DNA of 64,000 bases from Saccharibacillus sp. JS10 (GTDB taxonomy: Bacteria > Bacillota > Bacilli > Paenibacillales > Paenibacillaceae): NCBI RefSeq assembly GCF_024436065.1, contig NZ_JANFNS010000004.1, forward strand, positions 429,266-493,265, in the 5' to 3' direction. Below are positions 27,951 to 35,215 of the stretch, one piece after another (position 1 is the first letter of the stretch; every line of letters begins with the position of its first letter). The notes under the pieces are model-generated. The model was given only the letters and a program-made list of their open reading frames with translations. It did not search any database and was not told the origin of the DNA. A program made the position numbers and the translations under genes.

Positions 27951-29663
27951 ATGTTGAACGAAAAAACGGCAGCAGCCGTCCAGCAATGGCTGGAAGATCC
28001 AAGTATCGATGAGGCTACCAAAGAAGAACTTCGAGGGCTTCAAGAACAACCGGACGAATTGGAAGATCGTTTTTACCGGGAGCTTGAATTTGGTACAGGC
28101 GGATTGCGCGGAGTCATTGGCGCAGGTAGCAATCGCATGAACCGTTACACCGTCGGGAAAGCGACGCAAGGGCTTGCGGAGTACATACTGGAAACCGCAA
28201 AAGGCAAAGAAGGCAAACCTTCGGTTGTGATTGCGCATGATTCGCGTCATTTCTCGCCGGAGTTTTCATTGGAAGCTGCGTTGGTACTTGCTGCAAACGG
28301 TATTGTAGCGAAGTTGTACCCATCGCTGCGTACGACGCCGCAATTGTCGTTCTCGGTTCGTCATTTGCAAGCAGATGGCGGCATCATGGTAACGGCAAGT
28401 CACAACCCGCCTGAATACAATGGATACAAAGTATACAATCATGAAGGCGGGCAGCTTGTTCCTCATGAAGCAGAGCGCGTCATCGATCTGGTACAAGGCG
28501 TAGCTTCGTTCTCGGCGATCAAGCGTATCTCGCGCGAAGAAGCCGAAGCGCAAGGATTGCTCGTATGGCTCGGCGATGCAGAAGATGAAGCTTTTATCGA
28601 CACCGTTGCAAGCCTGTCGCTTAGCCGCGAACAGTTAGCAGCAGGTAAAGGCGATGATTTGCAAATCGTCTTCACTCCACTGCACGGTACAGGCAATCTG
28701 CCGGTTCGCCGCGTGCTAGAGAAAATCGGTTTTAAAAATGTAAATGTCGTACCGGAGCAAGAACAACCGGACGGCAACTTCTCGACGGTGAAATCACCGA
28801 ACCCGGAAGAGCGCGAAGCGTTCACGTTAGCGATGAAGCTGGGCGAAGAGTTGAATGCGGACATTTTGATCGGAACGGACCCTGACTGTGACCGTATGGG
28901 CGCTGTCGTACGCAACCAAGAAGGCAAATATGTCGTCTTGAGCGGTAACCAATCCGGTGCGATCATGGTGAACTATGTACTGAGCCGTATGAAAGAAAAC
29001 GGAACGCTTCCTTCTAATGGAGCCGTGATCAAAACGATCGTAACCAGTGAACTGGGTGCGGTAATCGCGCAACATTATGGAGCGACGGTCTTCAATACGT
29101 TGACTGGATTCAAGTACATTGGTGAAAAAATGACGCAATTCGAAGAATCCGGCGACCATACTTTCTTGTTCGGATACGAAGAAAGTTACGGGTACCTTGC
29201 CGGTAGCTATGCTCGCGACAAAGACGCCGTGTTGGCTTCGATGTTGATTGCGGAAGCTGCTGCGTATTACAAAACGCAAGGCAAAACGTTGTACGATGTG
29301 CTGGAAGAAATTTATGCGCAGTTCGGTACGTTTATCGAACGTCTGGAATCGCGTACGATGAAAGGCAAAGACGGTCTGGCAAAAATCCAGTCGATTATGG
29401 CAGAATGGCGTGAAAATCCGCCAACCGAAGTTGCTGGAATCAAAGTCGTGCAAACGCTGGATTACGCGACAGGTATTGACGGGCTTCCTTCTGAAAATGT
29501 GCTGAAGTATATGTTGGAAGACGATTCTTGGTTCGTTCTTCGTCCATCGGGCACAGAGCCGAAGATCAAAGTCTACTTCGCGGTTCGCGGCGATTCACTG
29601 CCAGAAGCGGAGCAAGCGGTTGAACGCTTGGTACAAGCTGTTACTGCAAAAGTCGACGCTTAA
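27951..29663 (+). CDS. pgcA: Phospho-sugar mutase (alpha-phosphoglucomutase type)
   Basis: A 570-residue alpha-D-phosphohexomutase: the phosphoserine loop is in MVTASHNPPEYNGYKVY (about 144-160), metal-binding DPDCDRMG (about 305-312), sugar-binding GYEESYGY (about 405-412) and phosphate-binding RPSGTEPKIKVY near residue 527. Length and motifs fit B. subtilis PgcA, which interconverts glucose-6-phosphate and glucose-1-phosphate for UDP-glucose, glycolipid and wall-polymer synthesis; phosphomannomutase activity is possible. ATG 27951 follows CAGGGAGG. A structured intergenic region separates it from the wall-polymer operon. Confidence 0.9.
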   Translation: MLNEKTAAAVQQWLEDPSIDEATKEELRGLQEQPDELEDRFYRELEFGTGGLRGVIGAGSNRMNRYTVGKATQGLAEYILETAKGKEGKPSVVIAHDSRHFSPEFSLEAALVLAANGIVAKLYPSLRTTPQLSFSVRHLQADGGIMVTASHNPPEYNGYKVYNHEGGQLVPHEAERVIDLVQGVASFSAIKRISREEAEAQGLLVWLGDAEDEAFIDTVASLSLSREQLAAGKGDDLQIVFTPLHGTGNLPVRRVLEKIGFKNVNVVPEQEQPDGNFSTVKSPNPEEREAFTLAMKLGEELNADILIGTDPDCDRMGAVVRNQEGKYVVLSGNQSGAIMVNYVLSRMKENGTLPSNGAVIKTIVTSELGAVIAQHYGATVFNTLTGFKYIGEKMTQFEESGDHTFLFGYEESYGYLAGSYARDKDAVLASMLIAEAAAYYKTQGKTLYDVLEEIYAQFGTFIERLESRTMKGKDGLAKIQSIMAEWRENPPTEVAGIKVVQTLDYATGIDGLPSENVLKYMLEDDSWFVLRPSGTEPKIKVYFAVRGDSLPEAEQAVERLVQAVTAKVDA

Positions 29664-29713
29664 TCGAATTTTTCGTGTAAATGGTTGTGATTGAATTGCA
29701 TATTTCTTTCTGA

Positions 29714-29812
29714 CTTGCGGTGAAGTCTGTAGACAATCATCGCAAGTCGGGAAGACATCCCTACGATGCCTCTTGCCAAAGCGCGCCGAAGCGGCGCGTT
29801 TCGGCAGGAGGC
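29714..29812 (+). ncRNA. Unidentified structured leader upstream of the DUF5693-csaB operon
   Basis: Two strong consecutive structures. First: GACTTGCG (29720s) with CGCAAGTC (about 29741-29748), extended by TGA/TCA with an inner AGTCTGTAGAC hairpin. Second: GCCTCTTGCC (29765-29774) with GGCAGGAGGC (29803-29812), enclosing a very stable GCGCGCC-GAAG-CGGCGCG stem. No intrinsic T-run follows. It does not match the consensus features of any riboswitch class I can recall (purine, SAM, lysine, cobalamin, c-di-GMP, c-di-AMP, preQ1, TPP, FMN, glmS, T-box). It could be the pgcA 3' end plus a 5' leader, or a regulatory RNA. Confidence 0.45.
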
Positions 29813-29875
29813 GTCTCATTATTATCAACTTGAACAATGCTTAAGCAGACGCTTGAGCAAGGAGGTATACCGAAC

Positions 29876-31894
29876 TTGAGTCAGAAATGGCGGCAGTGGA
29901 ACAAAGCTGCGACAAAATTATTATGGATTCTGGTGATTTTAGGGATCGTAGCTGCGCTTCCAGTAGCTTACGATCGGATTCGGACAGAAGGAACGTCCAA
30001 AAACGTAGAAATGATTTTCGATTATCGAGACTTGGTGCAAGTGTCTGCTTATCAAGGTAATCCGCAAGCTTGGATCAACGAGCAGCTGGACGTTTTGCAA
30101 GAAGCCGGTATTCATACCATGGCAGTCTATCAAACGACGTTAACTGAACTTGCTAATGCACGCCGCATTACCGTTTACAGCGAACAAGATTCAGCACGTC
30201 TGACAGGTAAAATTTTGACGGAAAACGAGAACGCTACATATCTGCTATTTACAGACGCTGATAACCAAGCGCAGATCGAGCCAATCATTCGCAAAGCTTT
30301 TGCAAGTCAAGATATTGCAGTCGAAGATTGGTCTTTGAATGGTCGAAGCGGTCTGAAAATTGCAACACCGGTACAAAATGCAGTATTGAAAACAATGGAC
30401 CCCGATCCAGTAGCAATGAAGATGTTGGAGCAAAAAGGATTCCACTTGCTGCCTCGTCTGAGTAACAGTGCGGTATACGATCAAGAGGCTTTGGCTTCTT
30501 TGTTGGATCGTTTCAAATCGATGGGTGTGGATCGAATCTTATTCGATGGCGAAGAAGTGCCGGGTTACGCGGAAGAAGTAGACGATCGGCATTTGGAAGA
30601 TTTCGCTCAGTTACTGAACGAACGCGGAATCGGAATCGCGGCGATCGAAAATTTGCGCGGACCTCAGCGAGGTTTTGATACACTGGCGAAAGATACGAAC
30701 TTCAATGTGGCTCGTCTTTATTCGTTAAGTGGGCGGGATTCTTCGCTTGATCCTGACGTGATTGCGGATCGTTTTGCACTGGCGGCAAAAGACCGTAATA
30801 TTCGTATGATGTTTATTCATACCGCTGTACAGACGAATACCGTCGAAGGGCGTATTACAGATACGATTGAAAACTTGGTCGAAAGCTTAGAAGGACCAAA
30901 AGGCGCGATTCAGCGTATCGAGAATTACGGTTTTGAGATGGGCCCGGCATCTTCTTTTGACGTTGCGGAGATGGCAGGACAAAATTACTTCCGTTGGGTA
31001 GCGATTCTGGGCGCTGTAGCCTTGATTGCTTTGTTGGTATCGGTATTTATTCCGCCGCTGACGCTGATTGCTTTTGTGTTAGGCGTGATTGGCACAGCTG
31101 GCTTGTATGTGCTGCGTCCGCATCTAATGGAACAAGCACTGGCGCTACTTGCAGGCATTAGTGCGCCGACTATAGCGATGGTCTTTGCGATTCGCAAAGT
31201 GGATCGTCTATACGAAACAGGGCAGTCGATGAAAGTCGGACGCCGCTTGACTCACGGTATTTTGTTGTTCTTGCGAACAAGCGCGATGTCGCTGATGGCA
31301 GTACCGTTTATCGTGGCGTTGCTCAATCATGTGACGTATCAATTGGTATTGGATCAGTTCCGCGGCGTCAGTCTGCTGCATCTGGCTCCGATTGCGCTGA
31401 CGGCATTTTATGTACTGTTTTACCGGAAAAATTCGGCGTTCGGTAGCGTGGGCAAAATTTTGCGTATGCCGGTTACGATTGCGATGGTCTTGATCGTGGC
31501 TGTAGCAGGCGTAGCTGGATTGTATTATCTGTCTCGCACCGGCAATAGCGGAAGTGTAAGCTCGCTGGAAATGACGTTCCGTAACTTGCTCGAAACGACA
31601 GTTGGCGTACGTCCAAGAACGAAAGAATTTTTGATGGGGCATCCTTTGTTTATTGTTGGCGTCTTTGTCGCTTTGAAATATCGTCATGCGATTTATGTGT
31701 TGATTATCGCGTCGATCGGGCAATTGTCGATGGTTGATACATTCGCCCATATTCATACGCCGATCTGGATTTCATTGCTTCGTGATCTGATCGGTATTGG
31801 CTTCGGCATTATCGTAGGGCTTGTGTTTGTATTGATATGGCAAATCATCGAAAGGTGTTGGAAGAAATGGTCGCCTCTGCTCGCAAGATTGTAA
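29876..31894 (+). CDS. DUF5693 family large membrane protein
   Basis: A 672-residue protein with one N-terminal membrane helix (about 13-31), an extracytoplasmic domain of about 340 residues, and about eight membrane helices from about residue 375 to the end. The outer domain has alternating beta/alpha blocks (for example GIHTMAVYQTTLTEL, GVDRILFDGEEVPGY), suggesting a barrel-like fold. It matches a family annotated only as DUF5693 that neighbours csaB in Paenibacillaceae. The start is TTG 29876, eight nt after a perfect AAGGAGGT. The stop overlaps csaB by 28 nt, so translation is coupled. It may serve in export or assembly of the wall polymer that CsaB modifies; this is inference. Confidence 0.72.
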   Translation: MSQKWRQWNKAATKLLWILVILGIVAALPVAYDRIRTEGTSKNVEMIFDYRDLVQVSAYQGNPQAWINEQLDVLQEAGIHTMAVYQTTLTELANARRITVYSEQDSARLTGKILTENENATYLLFTDADNQAQIEPIIRKAFASQDIAVEDWSLNGRSGLKIATPVQNAVLKTMDPDPVAMKMLEQKGFHLLPRLSNSAVYDQEALASLLDRFKSMGVDRILFDGEEVPGYAEEVDDRHLEDFAQLLNERGIGIAAIENLRGPQRGFDTLAKDTNFNVARLYSLSGRDSSLDPDVIADRFALAAKDRNIRMMFIHTAVQTNTVEGRITDTIENLVESLEGPKGAIQRIENYGFEMGPASSFDVAEMAGQNYFRWVAILGAVALIALLVSVFIPPLTLIAFVLGVIGTAGLYVLRPHLMEQALALLAGISAPTIAMVFAIRKVDRLYETGQSMKVGRRLTHGILLFLRTSAMSLMAVPFIVALLNHVTYQLVLDQFRGVSLLHLAPIALTAFYVLFYRKNSAFGSVGKILRMPVTIAMVLIVAVAGVAGLYYLSRTGNSGSVSSLEMTFRNLLETTVGVRPRTKEFLMGHPLFIVGVFVALKYRHAIYVLIIASIGQLSMVDTFAHIHTPIWISLLRDLIGIGFGIIVGLVFVLIWQIIERCWKKWSPLLARL

Positions 31895-32994
31895 TCTCAG
31901 GCTACTACGGATTCCGCAACAGCGGAGATGAAGCGGTACTCAAGTCGATTTTGACGGCGCTTGAAGTCGAAGGCAAACGCAGCGGGATTCAGTTTGAACC
32001 GATTGTGTTGTCGGGTGATCCGTCTTGGACAGCCGGCGTCTATGGAGTCAAAGCCGTACATCGCATGAAAATGAGCGAAGTGCGTCAAGCGCTCAAAGAA
32101 AGCGATGGATTGATCAGCGGCGGCGGAAGTCTGCTGCAAGATGCGACCAGTTCCAAAACGATTCCTTATTATGTCGGCGTGATTCGTTTGGCGCAGTGGA
32201 TGGGCAAGCCGGTCTTTATTTACGCGCAAGGCGTAGGGCCGGTCAATCGCAAATTGTTTTATCCATTGATTCACGGTTCGTTCAAACGCAGTCATTATAT
32301 TTCGGTTCGCGATCAAGAATCGGCAGCGCTGCTCCGTTCGATGAAAATGGACGGCAGCCGCGTCGAAGTTGTACCTGATCCCGTTATGGGTCTTCCGCTT
32401 CCGGCAGGTGCCGCTTCGAAGTTCCCAGCCGAAAAGCCGGACGGTTTGCCGAAGATCGGAGTGTCGGTCCGTTTTTGGAACGAAGATCGAACGGAACTTG
32501 CCGGGATTGCGGACGGATTGCGTAAACTCGCAGAAACTCGCAACGTTCATTTTTGCTTTTTGCCGTTCCATCTGCCGGACGACGAAGGAGCTTCCAATTA
32601 CGTGATCGAGCGTATGGGCGACGTGAAATCGTTGGGTTCAAAAATCACCACACGTCAGACCGAAGATCCTCAAGCCATGTTGCTTGAAGTCGGAAGTTGC
32701 TCAGCGCTCGTCGGAATGCGTCTGCATAGTCTGATCTACGCGGCTTCACAACGTGTACCTCTGGCGGGAGTTTCCTACGATCCGAAAATCGATAGCTTTT
32801 TGGCACAGTTAAACGTCACGGCGATTGGGAATATCGAAAAGGTAGAACCCGAGCGTTTGTCGCAAGAGTTGATTCATTTGCTGGATAATGCCGAAAAATG
32901 GAAATCGGAACGCGAATCGTCGATCGCAGAGTTAAAACGTGAAGCGACACGTCCTGCACGAGCGATCGCTGAATATTTTTCACATAAAGGATGA
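31867..32994 (+). CDS. csaB: Polysaccharide pyruvyl transferase CsaB
   Basis: Adds ketal-linked pyruvate from PEP to a ManNAc residue of the secondary cell-wall polymer, creating the ligand for SLH domains. The 375-residue protein starts VASARKIVISGYYGFRNSGDEAVL, the standard CsaB N-terminus, with SGGGSLLQDATS (about 88-99), YAQGVGPV (about 123-130), ISVRDQESAALL and MRLHSLIYAASQRVPLAGVSYDPK near residues 282-305. The start is ATG 31867, ten nt after AAAGGTG and inside the DUF5693 gene. The three SLH proteins downstream would depend on its product. Confidence 0.95.
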   Translation: MVASARKIVISGYYGFRNSGDEAVLKSILTALEVEGKRSGIQFEPIVLSGDPSWTAGVYGVKAVHRMKMSEVRQALKESDGLISGGGSLLQDATSSKTIPYYVGVIRLAQWMGKPVFIYAQGVGPVNRKLFYPLIHGSFKRSHYISVRDQESAALLRSMKMDGSRVEVVPDPVMGLPLPAGAASKFPAEKPDGLPKIGVSVRFWNEDRTELAGIADGLRKLAETRNVHFCFLPFHLPDDEGASNYVIERMGDVKSLGSKITTRQTEDPQAMLLEVGSCSALVGMRLHSLIYAASQRVPLAGVSYDPKIDSFLAQLNVTAIGNIEKVEPERLSQELIHLLDNAEKWKSERESSIAELKREATRPARAIAEYFSHKG

Positions 32995-33003
32995 GCGAAA
33001 TTT

Positions 33004-33771
33004 ATGGGTCTGATGCCTAACAATACCGGAATCGGTGAAGTGCCGGTGACTTCGATCTTTGGCGTTCATGTGTCAAAGCTCAATATGAGCCAAACGGTGG
33101 ACGTGTTGGAAGCGGCTGTAGCGTCCAAAAAGCCGCACCAAGTCATTACCGCCAACCCGATTATGATTATGGCGGCGCTGGAAAGCGAAGAAAATATGCG
33201 CGCGATGAGCGAAGCGGAACTCATCGTACCGGACGGAGCCGGCGTCGTATGGGCAGCGGAGCAATTCGGAGATCCGGTCGCGGAGCGTGTTGCCGGATTT
33301 GATCTGATGCACGAGCTGATGAAACGCGGCGAACAATTGGGCTGGACCGCTTATCTGCTCGGCGCTGCGGAAGAAGTGGTTCAGGAAGCAGCCAGTAGGT
33401 TACAGAAACAATATCCGAAAGTCCGAATCGTCGGAGTTCGCAACGGTTACTTCGGCGCTCCGGAAAATGCGGAAGTGATCGAGTCGATTCGCCGCGCGGA
33501 GCCGGATTTGTTGTTCGTCGCTCGCGACGCCAAAACGCAAGAGCCGTGGATCGCCCGTCACAAACACGAATTGGGCGCTTCGGTCATTATGGGAGTCGGC
33601 GGAAGTTTTGACGTGATCTCGGGAAAAACGAAGCGTGCGCCGGTTGCGATGCAGAAGATGCGCTTGGAATGGTTTTACCGTCTTGCCAAAGAACCTTCTC
33701 GTTTGCCACGGATGATGGTGCTTCCTCAATTCATGCGTAAGGTGAAAAAAGCGAAAAAAAGTGGGAAATAG
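33004..33771 (+). CDS. tagA: WecG/TagA/CpsF-family glycosyltransferase
   Basis: Family 26 glycosyltransferase that transfers ManNAc from UDP-ManNAc to undecaprenyl-diphosphate-GlcNAc, forming the linkage disaccharide for wall polymers. The 255-residue protein shows VITANPIMIMAALE (about 47-60), VPDGAGVVWAA (about 75-85), YLLGAAEEV and GVGGSFDVISGKTKRAP (about 198-214). Residues 175-185 read FVARDAKTQEP, whereas many family members have A-L/F-G-x-P-x-Q-E, so the G and P of that loop are not conserved. It acts between TagO (next gene) and CsaB. UDP-ManNAc would come from mnaA at 12.9 kb. Confidence 0.9.
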   Translation: MGLMPNNTGIGEVPVTSIFGVHVSKLNMSQTVDVLEAAVASKKPHQVITANPIMIMAALESEENMRAMSEAELIVPDGAGVVWAAEQFGDPVAERVAGFDLMHELMKRGEQLGWTAYLLGAAEEVVQEAASRLQKQYPKVRIVGVRNGYFGAPENAEVIESIRRAEPDLLFVARDAKTQEPWIARHKHELGASVIMGVGGSFDVISGKTKRAPVAMQKMRLEWFYRLAKEPSRLPRMMVLPQFMRKVKKAKKSGK

Positions 33772-33827
33772 GAACCGTAAAAACGGAAATCCGCATATTC
33801 GTGCTGGTATTCAAGCGCCGAGCGCGT

Positions 33828-33833
33828 TATAAT
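33828..33833 (+). promoter_or_regulatory. Candidate -10 before tagO
   Basis: Perfect TATAAT about 39 nt before the gene; the -35 (TGGTAT at 17 nt) is weak. It could be an internal promoter in the wall-polymer cluster. Confidence 0.4.
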
Positions 33834-33871
33834 AATTCCCGGTTGAAACACATTGGAGGTTTGAGACAAAT

Positions 33872-34993
33872 ATGTTCATCGTCTATATTTTAGGTTTCGT
33901 ACTCGCGCTCGGATTGGCTCTCGGTCTGACTCCGCTGGTCAAGCGGTTCGCCATCAAGGTTGGAGTCGTGGACGTACCTAACGCCCGCAAAGTGCATACG
34001 CGTATCATGCCAAGACTTGGCGGACTCGGAATTTTTCTCGCTTTTGTCATTGCATTGCTTGCCGTTATGCCTTTCCTTCCGTTCGACTTGTCGGAACGCG
34101 ACGGGAACTTCATTAAGGCATTCCTCACAGCCGGAACGATTATTGTATTGACCGGTGCTTTGGATGATAAATTCGATCTCAATGCTAAATTGAAGTTTTT
34201 AATTCAAATTGGCGCGGCTTGCGTCGTTGTATTCGGATTCGGAATCAAAGTCGAATTTGTCAATATTCCTTTTATGGATGCTTATTCTTCACTTGAAAAT
34301 TGGATTGCGATTCCGCTCACGATCTTCTGGATCGTCGGCGTTACGAATGCAGTCAACCTGATTGACGGTCTCGACGGTCTTGCAGCCGGCGTATCCGGTA
34401 TTGCGATCGGAACCATTCTGGTGATGGCACTGATTAACGGCAATCTGATCGTAGCTCTGCTGTGCCTACTGTTGCTCGGCGGAATTATCGGATTCTTGTT
34501 CTTCAATTTCCATCCGGCAAAAATCTTTATGGGCGATACCGGTTCGTTATTCCTAGGCTTCAGCTTAGCGATGTTGTCGCTTCTCGGATTTAAGCAAATT
34601 GCAGTCTTGTCGTTCATCACGCCACTGATTATCATCGGGGTTCCATTGTCGGATACGTTCTTTGCGATCATTCGTCGTAAATTACAAAAAAAGCCGATCT
34701 TTGCACCGGATAAAGGGCACTTGCACCATTGTCTGCGCGAACTTGGATTCAGTCACCGTCAAACGGTATTGATTATCTACGGTATTGCTGCATTCTTCGG
34801 AGTTCTTGCCGTTATCCAATCCGCATCGGCAATGTTCGAAGCAAGTTGGGTCACGTTCGTCGTCATCTGTATCATGATGTTCTTTATGCAGATCGGCGCC
34901 GAAGTCATAGGGTTAGTCGGTCAGACCAAACGTCCTGTGTTGCAGTTATTATCGAGACTACGTCCCAAATCGGAAGATCAAGCCAAACCTTAA
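33872..34993 (+). CDS. tagO: Undecaprenyl-phosphate N-acetylglucosaminyl 1-phosphate transferase (MraY/WecA/TagO family)
   Basis: Membrane enzyme that starts wall-polymer synthesis by moving GlcNAc-1-phosphate from UDP-GlcNAc onto undecaprenyl phosphate. The 373-residue protein has about eleven hydrophobic segments and the catalytic motifs PNARKVHTR (about 29-37), GALDDKFDL (the DD pair, about 95-103), NAVNLIDGLDGLAAG (about 153-167) and FFNFHPAKIFMGDTGSLFLGF (about 207-227), plus GHLHHCLRELGFSH (the HIHH-like loop, about 286-299). GGAGG lies 12 nt upstream. It completes the DUF5693-csaB-tagA-tagO cluster. Confidence 0.94.
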   Translation: MFIVYILGFVLALGLALGLTPLVKRFAIKVGVVDVPNARKVHTRIMPRLGGLGIFLAFVIALLAVMPFLPFDLSERDGNFIKAFLTAGTIIVLTGALDDKFDLNAKLKFLIQIGAACVVVFGFGIKVEFVNIPFMDAYSSLENWIAIPLTIFWIVGVTNAVNLIDGLDGLAAGVSGIAIGTILVMALINGNLIVALLCLLLLGGIIGFLFFNFHPAKIFMGDTGSLFLGFSLAMLSLLGFKQIAVLSFITPLIIIGVPLSDTFFAIIRRKLQKKPIFAPDKGHLHHCLRELGFSHRQTVLIIYGIAAFFGVLAVIQSASAMFEASWVTFVVICIMMFFMQIGAEVIGLVGQTKRPVLQLLSRLRPKSEDQAKP

Positions 34994-35010
34994 ATCAGCT
35001 TATGAACGTC

Positions 35011-35057
35011 AAAGCTTTTCTTTTCTAAGGCGACTTAGAAAAGAAAAGCTTTTTTTG
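35011..35057 (+). terminator. Terminator after tagO
   Basis: AAAGCTTTTCTTTTCTAAG (35011-35029) pairs with CTTAGAAAAGAAAAGCTTT (35034-35052), loop GCGA, then a T-run. Confidence 0.9.
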
Positions 35058-35081
35058 TTTAGAAAAAAAGAGGGTTTTTTA

Positions 35082-35109
35082 TAACATATTGACGTCAACT
35101 CGCCGATAA
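35082..35109 (+). promoter_or_regulatory. Possible sigma-D-like promoter before the SLH protein gene
   Basis: TAAC (35082-35085), 16 nt, GCCGATAA (35102-35109), the same -10 octamer and spacing as the flgM promoter at 57938. A TTGACG at 35089 has no matching -10. Weak evidence alone. Confidence 0.35.
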
Positions 35110-35215
35110 AAAAAACAACGACGCGTTAGAAGCAGGAAGTGAGGGAGATCCATTGAAAAGTGGGAATACGAAGACGACCCCTTCGGGGCGTGCGTCACAA
35201 AGGAGAGCTGTACAA

